Made by a program: the position numbers and the translations under genes. 64,000 nt of DNA, taken from the NCBI GenBank assembly GCA_934215545.1, contig CAKQAD010000003.1, positions 18,533 through 82,532 of the forward strand, in the 5' to 3' direction. Numbering within the stretch: position 1 is the stretch's first letter; every line of letters begins with the position of its first letter. The DNA comes from an uncultured Prevotella sp. GTDB lineage: Bacteria; Bacteroidota; Bacteroidia; Bacteroidales; Bacteroidaceae. Of this stretch, positions 55,343-64,000 are shown piece by piece. The notes beneath the pieces were generated by a model. It saw nothing but the letters and a program-made list of their open reading frames with translations, searched no databases and had not been told where the DNA came from.

Positions 55343-56092
55343 TTATGCCAGTTGGGCTATTGTCTGCCTTACTCGTTCTGCCGATGTATATAGCAGTGTG
55401 CCCTCATCGGCATCTTTATCGCCCATATACACATCGGGGTTGATATATTGCATGGCGCTCTTCACCGGTGTTCGTGCCGAGAAGTGGAATTCAGTCACCC
55501 CCGTAGCCTCGTGGATATGCCTGATGTTCTGCTCGTTCACTCCGCATCCGGCAAGAATCTTTATGCGTCCTTGTGCCTGTTCGTTGAGGCTTTTGAGCAG
55601 TTGCTCTCCCTGCAAGGCAGTGGGTTGCTGTCCGGAGGTGAGCACGCGGTCTATGCCCATACTTATAAGTTGTTCGAGAGCCTCTGCCGGTTGCCGGCAA
55701 CGGTCAAAGGCACGGTGAAAGGTGATAGCCATGCCCTGCGCCTCTGCCACCAGCTGTCGGCACATCTCCATGTCGATACTGCCATCGGCAAGCAGGCAAC
55801 CTATCACCACGCCGTCAACGCCCAGCTCTCGGCAGATGCGTATGTCATCGATCATGCGCTCCTTTTCGAGCTGTGTATATAGGAAGTCGCCGCCACGCGG
55901 ACGAATAATCACATGCAGACGTGTGGTGGTGAGCATGCGTTGTGCCACCTTTATCTCGCCATACGATGGAGTGGTGCCACCCTCAGGAATGCCGGCACAC
56001 AACTCTACGCGGTCGGCACCGCCCTCTTGTGCTGCCAGGCAGCTCTCCACGCCATTGGCGCACACCTCGAATTTAAAGTTGGTAGTATTCAT
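55343..56092 (-). CDS. cutC: Copper homeostasis protein CutC
   Basis: 249-aa TIM-barrel protein of the CutC family. The N-terminal FEVCANGVESCLAAQEGGADRVELC-type segment, GGTTPSYGEI, VIIRPRGGDFLY, and C-terminal LAGCGVNEQNIRHI with TGVTEFHFSAR are characteristic. The family was named for copper tolerance, but the biochemical role is poorly established. It is 45 bp downstream of the 7TM-HD gene on the same strand, so co-transcription is likely. It ends near a bidirectional terminator. Confidence 0.94.
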   Translation of the reverse strand: MNTTNFKFEVCANGVESCLAAQEGGADRVELCAGIPEGGTTPSYGEIKVAQRMLTTTRLHVIIRPRGGDFLYTQLEKERMIDDIRICRELGVDGVVIGCLLADGSIDMEMCRQLVAEAQGMAITFHRAFDRCRQPAEALEQLISMGIDRVLTSGQQPTALQGEQLLKSLNEQAQGRIKILAGCGVNEQNIRHIHEATGVTEFHFSARTPVKSAMQYINPDVYMGDKDADEGTLLYTSAERVRQTIAQLA

Positions 56093-56137
56093 TATTTCTT
56101 ATTGTTTTTGTTTATGCCTTGCCGAGCAACTATCCCT

Positions 56138-58192
56138 TTATGCCTTGCGTGCTTCCGGATAGGAAATGCGTGTGTGGTATATAGCCTTCAAGCGTTCTAT
56201 AAGCACCAGTTTGGCGAGCGCCAGGTCGCGGAAGGTGATAGGACATTCGCGGAAGTAGCCATCGCTCACGTCGCCATCGATAATCTTGTTAACCAGTGCC
56301 GATATGCTCTCCTCCGTATATTCGGGCAGTGATCGTGATGCCGCCTCCACACCATCGGCAATCATCAGGATAGCCTGCTCTCGGGTGAATGGGTTAGGTC
56401 CTGGATAGCGGAAAGGCGTAGTGTCAACCTGCTCGTCGGGATGTTCGTTTTGATATTTTATGTAGAAATACTTTGTCAGTCCGTTGCCATGATGCGTCAC
56501 TATGAAGTCGCGTATGATGGCAGGCAGGTTTTCTCGCTCCGCCATTTTTAGTCCCTCCGTCACATGTCCTATCACTATTCGTGCGCTCTCCTGATACGAC
56601 ATCTTGTCGTGTGGGTTCACGCCAGCCTGGTTTTCGGTGAAGAACACTGGGTCGGTCATCTTTCCGATGTCGTGATAGAGTGCGCCTGTACGCACCAGTA
56701 GCGAGTCTGCCCCAATCTTATTGGCTATCTCTGCTGCCAGGTTGCCCACGGTGATAGAGTGCTGGAATGTTCCTGGCGCCACCTCCGAAAGGTTGCGCAG
56801 CACGCCGCGGTTGGTGTTCGACAGCTCGAAGAGCGTTACGCTCGACACGAATCCAAACATCTTCTCGATGATATACATAAGAGGGTAGGCGAGCAGCAGC
56901 AATATTCCGTTCACCACGAAGTGATAATACATGTCATGATCCATTAGTGTGAACTCATTGTCTTGTATCATCTGCAGGGCGAAGTAGACCAGTGCCGATC
57001 CCATTGCCACGAGTATGCCCGTTTTGAACACCTGCGCCCGTCGTGTCAGTTCGCGCAGTGAGTATATGGCAATGAGTCCTGCCACAATCTGTATGATGAT
57101 AAACTCATACTGATATCTCACGGCAGTGGCGCATATAAGCACCATTGTTACATGGCTCACGAATGCCGTGCGCGAGTCCATAAACACACGCACGAATATC
57201 GGTGCCATAGCAAACGGTATGATGTAGACACTCATAAAGTTGTGTTGCATCATCAGCGACACCGCCACAGGCATCAGCATTATCAGCGCATAGAGCATGG
57301 CAATGGAGCGTGGCTTGTTGAAGTAGTCGCGTCGGAACAGCGCCAGATACATTGTAAAGAGCGCCACCATTAGCGTCACGAATATAATCTGTCCTATCAG
57401 CGTGTCGGTTATTTCGTTTTGTGTGGCGCTGCGTCGTTTTATCTCGCGCTCGAATGAGTTGAGCACTCGGAACGTATAGTCGTCGACTATGTCGCCACGG
57501 TCAATCACCTTCTGTCCGCTTATCACCATGCCGCTTGCCGGTGGTATCGACGACAGCAGGTCGTTGCGCTCAGTGTCGGAGCGTTTCTTGTCGTACACGA
57601 GGTTAGGCTCAATGTAGTTGTTGAGGTTGCATCGTTGCAGGATGGGTCGTTGCAGCACTATCACATCGTTGGTGAACAGCTGTTCGTATGCCGACAGTGT
57701 GCTATATATATATGTTAGTGGAGTGCTCACGGCGCTATTGCCTGTTACAATGCGCACCTGCGATATGGAGTCGTGATAAGCCTCGTTGTATTCGGGCGTG
57801 TCCATGATGCCCGCTTTATAGAGCTTGTGCAGTCCCTCGGCAATAATCCGCACATACTGTTTCGAGAGTCCTGGTATGCCGTCGCGGTAGTCGTTCATAA
57901 ACTTCTGCAGCTGTCGTTTCTCCACATTCGTGTCGTAGTTGTAGTAGGGCTGATATCCCTCCAGTAGCGAGTCTTCCTGCTCTTTGATGGTCTCATCGGT
58001 CTTATAGATAGGGAAGTCGAACTTGGCTATGAACGAGCCATACATCCACGGTTTGCCAACATCGTATCTGAAACGCTTGCTCTCGTTGCGTGGAAGCATC
58101 CACACAATCACCGTCACCGTCAGTACTATCAAAGCCATGCGGCTAATCATGTTGCGCCAGAAGCGGCTCTTGCTTTTGTTTAACATGTCCAT
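56138..58192 (-). CDS. 7TM-HD family phosphohydrolase (PgpH-like)
   Basis: 684-aa membrane protein with an N-terminal helix, an extracytoplasmic 7TMR-HDED-type domain (about 35-255), seven transmembrane helices (about 260-460) and a cytoplasmic HD domain. The HD motif is ALYHDIGKM, preceded by HSITVGNLAAEIA and followed by VTHHGNGLTKYFY. Homologues such as Listeria PgpH hydrolyse the second messenger cyclic di-AMP. That role here is inferred from family. The next gene, cutC, is 45 bp downstream in the same direction. Confidence 0.9.
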   Translation of the reverse strand: MDMLNKSKSRFWRNMISRMALIVLTVTVIVWMLPRNESKRFRYDVGKPWMYGSFIAKFDFPIYKTDETIKEQEDSLLEGYQPYYNYDTNVEKRQLQKFMNDYRDGIPGLSKQYVRIIAEGLHKLYKAGIMDTPEYNEAYHDSISQVRIVTGNSAVSTPLTYIYSTLSAYEQLFTNDVIVLQRPILQRCNLNNYIEPNLVYDKKRSDTERNDLLSSIPPASGMVISGQKVIDRGDIVDDYTFRVLNSFEREIKRRSATQNEITDTLIGQIIFVTLMVALFTMYLALFRRDYFNKPRSIAMLYALIMLMPVAVSLMMQHNFMSVYIIPFAMAPIFVRVFMDSRTAFVSHVTMVLICATAVRYQYEFIIIQIVAGLIAIYSLRELTRRAQVFKTGILVAMGSALVYFALQMIQDNEFTLMDHDMYYHFVVNGILLLLAYPLMYIIEKMFGFVSSVTLFELSNTNRGVLRNLSEVAPGTFQHSITVGNLAAEIANKIGADSLLVRTGALYHDIGKMTDPVFFTENQAGVNPHDKMSYQESARIVIGHVTEGLKMAERENLPAIIRDFIVTHHGNGLTKYFYIKYQNEHPDEQVDTTPFRYPGPNPFTREQAILMIADGVEAASRSLPEYTEESISALVNKIIDGDVSDGYFRECPITFRDLALAKLVLIERLKAIYHTRISYPEARKA

Positions 58193-58254
58193 AGGATTTT
58201 GGGTTTTAGAACTGCAATATTACAAAAAAAATGTGAAAATCAAGAAAAATATAG

Positions 58255-58262
58255 TATCTTTG
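58255..58262 (+). promoter_or_regulatory. Putative -7 box of gltX
   Basis: TATCTTTG followed by C, 131 bp before the gltX ATG, fits the Bacteroidetes -7 consensus. It sits between the divergent 7TM-HD gene and gltX. Confidence 0.55.
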
Positions 58263-58393
58263 CACGCAGAAAGGACTGCACATGCCTATAAATCACATCA
58301 TTTGGCATTCATGGTGCAGCCTTAAGTAAATTTTTCAGAAACGAAAGGGTGGCAAACATCAAGCAAGTCACCCCAATCAATAAAAATATTTTT

Positions 58394-59911
58394 ATGTCAG
58401 AGAGAAAAGTAAGAGTGCGCTTTGCACCAAGTCCTACCGGACCTTTGCACATCGGTGGTGTGCGTACAGCATTGTATAACTACCTCTTTGCCCGCCAGCA
58501 TGGTGGCGATTTGGTGTTTCGTATTGAAGACACCGACTCACACCGTTTCGTGCCAGGCGCCGAAGACTACATCATAGAGTCGTTCCGCTGGCTTGGCATC
58601 AAGTTCGACGAGGGCGTATCGTTTGGTGGCAACCACGGTCCATATCGTCAGAGCGAGCGCCGTGCCATCTACAAGAAGTATGTCGACCAGCTGCTTGAGG
58701 CAGGTCGTGCCTACATTGCCTTCGACACTCCCGAAGAGCTCGAGGCAAAGCGTGGCGAGATACAGAATTTCCAGTACGATGCCCACACCCGTCTGCAGAT
58801 GACCAACTCGCTCACCCTCGACAAGGAAGAGGTGGAGCGTCGCATTGCCGACGGCCAGCAGTATGTGGTACGCTTTATGGTGGAACCCGGTATCGATGTG
58901 CATGTCAACGACATGATACGCGGCGACGTGGTCATCAAGAGCGACATTCTCGACGACAAGGTGCTCTATAAGAGTGCCGACGAGCTGCCCACCTATCACT
59001 TGGCAAACATCGTCGACGACCATCTCATGGAGATTACACATGTGATACGTGGCGAGGAGTGGCTGCCAAGTGCACCACTTCATGTGTTGCTCTATCGTGC
59101 CTTTGGATGGGAAGACACCATGCCCACCTTCGCCCACCTGCCATTGCTGCTCAAGCCAGAGGGCAAGGGCAAGCTCTCGAAGCGCGATGGCGACCGCCTG
59201 GGCTTCCCAGTGTTCCCATTGGAGTGGCACGACCCAAAGAGCGGCGAGATATCATCGGGCTATCGTGAGAGTGGCTACTTCCCAGAGGCAGTGGTCAACT
59301 TCCTTGCACTGCTCGGCTGGAACCCCGGCACAGAGCAGGAGCTCTTCAGCCTCGACGAGCTTGTCAACTTGTTCGACATTCACAAGTGTTCGAAGGCAGG
59401 CGCACGCTTCGACTTCCAGAAGGGCATGTGGTTCAACCATGAGTATATGCTCCGCAAGAGCAACGAAGAGATAGCCAACCTCTTTGCACCTATCGTGGCA
59501 AACAATGGTGTCGACGAAACAATGGAGCGCATCACCCAGGTAGTGGCAATGATGAAGGATCGTGTGAGCTTCGTTAAGGAGCTTTGGCCATTGTGCTCAT
59601 TCTTCTTCATCGCTCCAACCGACTACGATGCCAAGACAGCCAAGAAGCGCTGGAAGGACGACTCGGCACAGGTAATGACCGAGCTCGCCACCGTGCTCGA
59701 GGGCATCGACGACTTCTCGGTCGAGGGTCAGGAGCCCGTTGTCATGCAGTGGGTCGAAGACAAGGGCTATAAGCTTGGCGATGTGATGAACGCCTTCCGC
59801 CTGGCACTCGTGGGCATTGGCAAGGGTCCCGGCATGTTCGACATCTCTGCATTCCTCGGCAAGGAAGAGACGCTGCGCCGTCTGCGCCGCGCCGTAGAAG
59901 TGCTCGGATAG
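58394..59911 (+). CDS. gltX: Glutamyl-tRNA synthetase
   Basis: Class I synthetase charging tRNA-Glu. The 505-aa protein begins [19 protein letters not shown], where HIGG is the HIGH motif, and has the KMSKS-equivalent KLSKRDG near 255. The C-terminal anticodon-binding domain is complete to [14 protein letters not shown] 58394 is preferred; a GTG at 58349 would add a nonconserved leader. The length suits the Bacteroidetes type. It precedes the Kdo transferase gene by 63 bp. Confidence 0.97.
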   Translation: MSERKVRVRFAPSPTGPLHIGGVRTALYNYLFARQHGGDLVFRIEDTDSHRFVPGAEDYIIESFRWLGIKFDEGVSFGGNHGPYRQSERRAIYKKYVDQLLEAGRAYIAFDTPEELEAKRGEIQNFQYDAHTRLQMTNSLTLDKEEVERRIADGQQYVVRFMVEPGIDVHVNDMIRGDVVIKSDILDDKVLYKSADELPTYHLANIVDDHLMEITHVIRGEEWLPSAPLHVLLYRAFGWEDTMPTFAHLPLLLKPEGKGKLSKRDGDRLGFPVFPLEWHDPKSGEISSGYRESGYFPEAVVNFLALLGWNPGTEQELFSLDELVNLFDIHKCSKAGARFDFQKGMWFNHEYMLRKSNEEIANLFAPIVANNGVDETMERITQVVAMMKDRVSFVKELWPLCSFFFIAPTDYDAKTAKKRWKDDSAQVMTELATVLEGIDDFSVEGQEPVVMQWVEDKGYKLGDVMNAFRLALVGIGKGPGMFDISAFLGKEETLRRLRRAVEVLG

Positions 59912-59974
59912 TGTACAGTCCCCACACCAACACCCCTATTACATATAATGTAGAATATAGAAATAACATTAGTT

Positions 59975-61243
59975 GTGTATAATATAGCAATCTATCTCTA
60001 CTTGATAGGCGTAGCCATAGCAAGTCTTTTCAACGAAAAGGTGCGTAAGATGTGGCGTGGCGAGCGTCAAGCAGTGAAGACACTACGCGAGCAGGTCGAC
60101 CCCAACGCCAAGTATGTGTGGTTTCATGCCGCCTCGCTTGGCGAGTTTGAGCAAGGCCGTCCGCTCATGGAGCGTCTGCGCCAAGTGCATCCGGAATATA
60201 AAATCCTGCTTACATTCTTCTCGCCGTCAGGCTACGAGGTGCGCAAGGACTATAAGGGTGCCGACATAGTGTGCTATCTGCCGCTCGACACCATACGTAA
60301 CGCCCGACGCTTTCTGCGCGCCGTGCGCCCCATTATGGCATTCTTCATAAAGTATGAGTTCTGGTATAACTATTTCCACATACTTCAGCATCGTGGTGTG
60401 CCCGTATATAGCGTGTCGAGCATCTTCCGTCCGGACCAGGTGTTCTTCCGCTGGTATGGCCGCGAGTATGGCAAGGTGTTGCGTTGTGTCACCAAGTTCT
60501 TCGTTCAGAACGACGAGAGCCGCCGCCTGCTCCATACCATAGGCATCGACAGCTCAGAGATAGTAGGCGACACACGCTTCGACCGTGTGCTGCAGATACG
60601 CGACGCCGCCAAGCGCCTGCCCATTGTTGAGGCGTTCTGCCATGCCGGTGCCGACGCCACCAACCAGCGCAAGGTGTTTGTGGCAGGCTCGTCGTGGGCA
60701 CCCGATGAAGACATCTTCATACGCTACTTCAACGAACATCCCGACTGGCGTCTCATCATTGCACCCCATGTGATAGGCGACGACCATCTGCAAGATATAC
60801 TCTCCAAGCTCAAGCGCAAGACAGTGCGCTACACTCAGACCACCCCCGAAGAGGCTGCTGGTGCCGAGTGTCTTATCATCGACTGCTTCGGCTTGCTCTC
60901 TTCAGTCTATCACTATGGCGATGTGGCTTATGTAGGCGGCGGCTTTGGCGTGGGCATACACAATGTTCTCGAGGCAGCCGTTTGGCACATGCCAGTGATA
61001 TTCGGTCCTAACAACAAGCGCTTCCAGGAGGCACAATGGCTGCTGCAGGCACAGGGAGGATTTGAAATCAACAACTACGACGACTTCAAGCAAATCGTCG
61101 ACCGCTTCGACACCGACCCCGCATACCTCGACCGCTGCGGCGCCGCTGCCGACAAGGTGGTGACCCAACACACCGGAGCCACCGAACATATCATGCAAGC
61201 GTGTTTCCGCACACACGAACAAACACTATCTAAAAGTAAGTAA
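59975..61243 (+). CDS. waaA: 3-deoxy-D-manno-octulosonic acid (Kdo) transferase
   Basis: Membrane-anchored GT-B enzyme that adds Kdo to lipid IVA, linking lipid A to the core. The 422-aa protein has an N-terminal helix (NIAIYLYLIGVAIASLF), the conserved WFHAASLGEFEQG, FTFFSPSGYEVRK and IKYEFWYNYF segments, and a C-terminal donor domain with VAGSSWAPDED and YVGGGFGVGIHNVLEAA. A GTG codon at 59975 is taken as start. The only in-frame upstream ATG (59948) is followed at once by TAG, so a GTG start is needed, or else an unusual start or a sequencing error. Confidence 0.93.
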   Translation: MYNIAIYLYLIGVAIASLFNEKVRKMWRGERQAVKTLREQVDPNAKYVWFHAASLGEFEQGRPLMERLRQVHPEYKILLTFFSPSGYEVRKDYKGADIVCYLPLDTIRNARRFLRAVRPIMAFFIKYEFWYNYFHILQHRGVPVYSVSSIFRPDQVFFRWYGREYGKVLRCVTKFFVQNDESRRLLHTIGIDSSEIVGDTRFDRVLQIRDAAKRLPIVEAFCHAGADATNQRKVFVAGSSWAPDEDIFIRYFNEHPDWRLIIAPHVIGDDHLQDILSKLKRKTVRYTQTTPEEAAGAECLIIDCFGLLSSVYHYGDVAYVGGGFGVGIHNVLEAAVWHMPVIFGPNNKRFQEAQWLLQAQGGFEINNYDDFKQIVDRFDTDPAYLDRCGAAADKVVTQHTGATEHIMQACFRTHEQTLSKSK

Positions 61244-61268
61244 AAAATACCAAAAACCTACTTTTTTA

Positions 61269-61300
61269 TTTGGATGGTAAGCACAAATAAGCTATATTTG
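61269..61300 (+). promoter_or_regulatory. Consensus promoter of gdhA
   Basis: TTTG (61269-61272), 20 nt, TATATTTG (61293-61300) matches the Bacteroidetes promoter closely. Transcription should begin just before the structured leader at 61314-61373. Confidence 0.85.
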
Positions 61301-61313
61301 TGGCGTCCTACTT

Positions 61314-61373
61314 ACACAACGTAGCCTTACTGCTGGCACCCTTCAGGTGCTGCACAAGGCACTCACGTTGTGT
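61314..61373 (+). promoter_or_regulatory. Nested hairpin leader of gdhA (possible regulatory RNA)
   Basis: Three nested perfect helices: ACACAACGT 61314-61322 with 61365-61373 (9 bp), GCCTT 61324-61328 with 61356-61360, and GCACC 61336-61340 with 61346-61350 around a CTTCA loop. It lies wholly in the predicted 5' leader, 47 bp before the ATG. No T tract follows. I do not match it to a known riboswitch class. Confidence 0.6.
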
Positions 61374-61420
61374 GGCAGACGACAGAACAAAATCTTATTT
61401 AACTACAAAATCTTACCATT

Positions 61421-62758
61421 ATGAATGTAGAGCAAATAATGCAAAACCTTGCGGCCAAGCATCCAGGCGAACCTGAATATTTGCAGGCCGTGCGCGAAGT
61501 GCTCCTGTCTATCGAACATGTATACAATCAGCATCCAGAATTTGAGAAGGCGAAGCTCATTGAGCGTCTTGTAGAGCCTGAGCGCATCATCACCTTCCGC
61601 GTGCCTTGGACCGACGACAAGGGCGAAGTGCATGTAAACATTGGCTATCGAGTGCAGTTCAACAGCGCCATTGGTCCTTACAAAGGCGGCCTGCGCTTCC
61701 ATCCATCCGTCAACCTCTCCATTCTGAAGTTCTTAGGCTTTGAACAAACATTCAAGAATGCGCTTACCACATTGCCGATGGGCGGTGGCAAGGGCGGTAC
61801 CGACTTCTCTATACGCGGTAGAAGCGATGCCGAAGTGATGCGCTTCTGCCAGGCTTTCATGACCGAACTCTATCGCCATATTGGTCCCGACGAGGATGTC
61901 CCCGCTGGCGACATCGGCGTGGGCGGACGCGAGATAGGCTATCTCTTTGGCATGTACAAGAAGCTAACCCACCAATATCAGGGCGTGCTCACGGGCAAGG
62001 GTCTTGAATATGGTGGCTCACGCATACGCCCAGAGGCAACGGGCTTCGGTGCACTCTACTTTGTGCAGCAGATGCTTGCCACTCGCGGCCTCGACCTCAA
62101 GGGCAAGACGGTTGCCATCTCTGGCTTTGGCAATGTGGCATGGGGTGCCGCCAAGAAAGCCACAGAGCTTGGCGCTAAGGTGATAACTATATCTGGTCCT
62201 GATGGCTACATCCTCGACGAGGCAGGCATCAGCGGCGACAAGATCGACTATATGCTTGAGCTTCGTGCCAGCGGCAACGACATCTGCCAGCCTTACGAAG
62301 ACGAGTTCCCAGGCTCAAAGTTTGTGGCAGGCCACAAGCCTTGGGAGGTGAAGGCAGACATCTACCTTACCTGCGCTACACAGAACGAGCTTAATGGCGA
62401 CGATGCCGATATGATATTGGCACACCATCCGGAGTGTGTTGCAGAGGTGTCGAACATGGGCTGCACCGCAGAAGCTGTCGATAAGTTTGTGGCAGCACAG
62501 CAGCTGTTTGCCCCTGGCAAGGCTGTCAATGCCGGTGGAGTTGCCACGTCGGGCCTCGAGATGACCCAGAACTCTATGCGCCTGAGCTGGAGCGAGGCAG
62601 AGGTCGACGAGAAGTTGCACTATATTATGCACTCCATCCATGAGCAGTGTGTGAAGTATGGCAAGCAAGCCGATGGCTACATCGACTATGTTAAGGGTGC
62701 CAACATCGCCGGATTCATGAAGGTGGCAAATGCCATGATGGCTCAAGGCATTGTATAG
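61421..62758 (+). CDS. gdhA: NADP-type glutamate dehydrogenase
   Basis: Catalyses reductive amination of 2-oxoglutarate with ammonium, central to nitrogen assimilation. The 445-aa hexameric-type enzyme has YKGGLRFHPSVNLSILKFLGFEQ, the catalytic lysine region PMGGGKGGTDF, the NADP-specific SIRGRSDAE motif, and the Rossmann glycine motif SGFGNVAWG near 225. A consensus promoter and a nested hairpin leader lie upstream. The rlpA-like gene follows 21 bp later. Residues forming cofactor specificity were judged from pattern only. Confidence 0.96.
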   Translation: MNVEQIMQNLAAKHPGEPEYLQAVREVLLSIEHVYNQHPEFEKAKLIERLVEPERIITFRVPWTDDKGEVHVNIGYRVQFNSAIGPYKGGLRFHPSVNLSILKFLGFEQTFKNALTTLPMGGGKGGTDFSIRGRSDAEVMRFCQAFMTELYRHIGPDEDVPAGDIGVGGREIGYLFGMYKKLTHQYQGVLTGKGLEYGGSRIRPEATGFGALYFVQQMLATRGLDLKGKTVAISGFGNVAWGAAKKATELGAKVITISGPDGYILDEAGISGDKIDYMLELRASGNDICQPYEDEFPGSKFVAGHKPWEVKADIYLTCATQNELNGDDADMILAHHPECVAEVSNMGCTAEAVDKFVAAQQLFAPGKAVNAGGVATSGLEMTQNSMRLSWSEAEVDEKLHYIMHSIHEQCVKYGKQADGYIDYVKGANIAGFMKVANAMMAQGIV

Positions 62759-62779
62759 CCATTTTAAAATTTGTAGATA

Positions 62780-63238
62780 GTGAAGAAAAGAAACACCATA
62801 TTAGTAATTCTTACAATATTAAGCCTTGCCCTTGTTTGTGCTCAAACGCAGAGAGGCAAGGCTTCTTTTTATTCTAAGCGAGCCACTGGCTCGCGCACAA
62901 GTAGTGGCGAGCGCCTGCATCACGACAGTCTTACATGTGCTCACCGCACCTATCCCTTCGGCACGCTATTGCGTGTCACCAACGAGAGCAACGGCAAGTC
63001 GGTGGTGGTGCGTGTCACCGACCGTGGCCCGCATCATCGTGGACGCATCATCGACCTGTCGCATGCTGCTGCCAAAGCCTTGGGCATGTTGTCGCAAGGC
63101 GTAGCAGTGGTTTTGGTGGAGCCGCTGCCATCGCGGGGCATTCCTTACAGGCTCGACCCTACACCATTGCCCGAAATCGATTTTGAGGTAACGGAATTTA
63201 TGCTACCCGAAAGTGGTGTGCTGCATCATAAGAAGTAG
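62780..63238 (+). CDS. RlpA-like double-psi beta-barrel protein
   Basis: 152-aa exported protein. The signal segment (about 1-22, KKRNTILVILTILSLALVCAQ) is followed by the RlpA double-psi beta-barrel: GKASFYSKRATGSRTSSGE, FGTLLRVTNESNGKSVVVRVTDRGP, and RIIDLSHAAAKALGM. RlpA-type proteins cleave or bind naked peptidoglycan at division sites. No SPOR domain is present, so septal targeting is not supported. A GTG start is used at 62780. The gene lies 21 bp after gdhA. A non-coding repeat region follows. Confidence 0.88.
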   Translation: MKKRNTILVILTILSLALVCAQTQRGKASFYSKRATGSRTSSGERLHHDSLTCAHRTYPFGTLLRVTNESNGKSVVVRVTDRGPHHRGRIIDLSHAAAKALGMLSQGVAVVLVEPLPSRGIPYRLDPTPLPEIDFEVTEFMLPESGVLHHKK

Positions 63239-63279
63239 CACGCCTTGTGTTCTGCCTTGCAGAATTCTCGTGTTTTGGG

Positions 63280-63686
63280 CATGCAAATATAATTTGGACT
63301 TAGCCAAATTGTTACAAATGAAAATCGCGAAATAGAAAATTCTTGAGTGTTTTAAGGCTTGTTTTTGTGTGTATAAATTGCTTTCTGATGTGGCAATTTG
63401 CTTTGTTATAACAAAAATGGGCTTAAATGTATTGAAAAGGAGGCTTAATTGTGATGCAAAATGGGCTCCTTTTCATTGCAATTAAGGCTTCTTTTTAATG
63501 TAAAATGGGCTTAAAAACGGGTTTTGAACATCTTAATTGTTGCACACTTGTGTCATGTGCTGCGCCAATGCATTGCTACATAGTGCATTAACTGTTGCAC
63601 GCTCAAAACTTGCAAGTAAATGCGCCATCAATGGCTTTGTGAATTCTGTTGGCACTCTCAGGGGGTGAAAACGATGCAAATATTGT
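63280..63686 (-). repeat. 407-bp intergenic repeat element, copy B (inverted relative to copy A)
   Basis: Colinear with the reverse complement of 30130-30535; the four exact blocks are listed under copy A. It starts 41 bp after the RlpA-like stop, runs antisense to that gene, and its -7-like box (TATATTTG) points toward the gene's 3' end. AGCCCATTTT-type units are present but more diverged than in copy A. Confidence 0.85.
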
Positions 63687-63689
63687 ATT

Positions 63690-63925
63690 ACATGGATTTT
63701 TTCTAACATTAATGCCTATGTTTTTTCCTAACATGAATTCCCATAAATTATCCATGAATTATCCATGAATTTTTTCTAACATTAATGCCCATGTTTTTTT
63801 CTAACATTAATTCCCATGAATTATCCATGAATTTTTTTTCTAAACATTAATGCCCATTAATGTCCATTAATTATCCATTAATTTTTTTTTCTAACATTAA
63901 TTCCCATGAATTATCCATTAATTAT
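63690..63925. repeat. AT-rich degenerate minisatellite
   Basis: About six variants of a TTTTTTCTAACATTAATGCCCATG / AATTATCCATGAA pattern repeated irregularly (units about 24-45 bp) with slippage-prone T runs. No gene is present. Some later units carry ATTAAT instead of ATGAAT. Beyond 63925 I see only unremarkable AT-rich sequence to the window end. Confidence 0.85.
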
Positions 63926-64000
63926 GTCTTTTCCTGATTTTGCTTGACACTTTTCGGTGATATAAACTGTAATAATTGACAAGTCTTGACTAAGTGCCCT

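Overview
The window looks like a chromosomal segment of a Bacteroidales bacterium, most likely Prevotellaceae (Prevotella/Segatella-like). The reasons are repeated Bacteroidetes-type promoters (TTTG, about 19-20 nt, then TAnnTTTG), almost no Shine-Dalgarno sequences, surface-lipoprotein signals with acidic residues after the lipobox cysteine, C-terminal domains resembling type IX secretion sorting domains, a DUF3316 protein, an OstA-like protein next to two SurA-like parvulins, and single-chain glycyl-tRNA synthetase. No rRNA, tRNA, CRISPR array, transposase or prophage gene was seen.

Layout. 1-342: tandem repeat and the clpP promoter. 343-13231 (+): clpP-clpX-recQ-guaB, two periplasmic parvulins, an OstA-like protein, a small membrane protein and mutL (proteolysis, repair, GMP synthesis, outer-membrane biogenesis). 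13547-14701: an OmpA-type porin. 15001-25012 (+): a ten-gene envelope-glycan cluster with a phosphoethanolamine-transferase-like sulfatase-fold protein, two acyltransferases, a UbiA-family enzyme with decaprenyl-phosphate phosphoribosyltransferase motifs, a HAD phosphatase, a GtrA protein, two paralogous polytopic proteins and a GT4 glycosyltransferase. 25257-31187 (+): a large secreted GH95 alpha-L-fucosidase and three small envelope or secreted proteins. 31221-36009 (-): topoisomerase IV/gyrase A-like subunit, DUF3316 protein and S41 lipoprotein peptidase. 36205-39587 (+): glyS, FKBP lipoprotein, CDF metal transporter. 39785-45859 (-): a subtilisin-like protease and three translationally coupled secreted proteins. 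46531-54488 (+): hflX, M16 peptidase, OPT transporter, serpin lipoprotein. 54581-55300: an A/G-rich apparently transcribed region with mini-ORFs. 55343-58192 (-): 7TM-HD phosphohydrolase and cutC. 58394-63238 (+): gltX, Kdo transferase, gdhA, RlpA-like protein. 63239-64000: non-coding repeats.

Most notable: (i) the linked UbiA/HAD/GtrA/two polytopic proteins resemble the parts list of a polyprenyl-phosphate-pentose donor pathway, as in mycobacterial arabinan synthesis but without DprE1/DprE2 in the window; (ii) two diverged, oppositely oriented copies of a ~406-bp intergenic element at 30130-30535 and 63280-63686; (iii) a promoter-to-terminator unit at 54581-55300 with a purine-rich leader and two mini-ORFs preceded by the same 13-bp sequence; (iv) several unrelated intergenic arrays that share a 21-24 bp period; (v) a nested hairpin leader ahead of gdhA. 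Motif positions were read by eye. Family assignments rest on recognised motifs, not on database searches.
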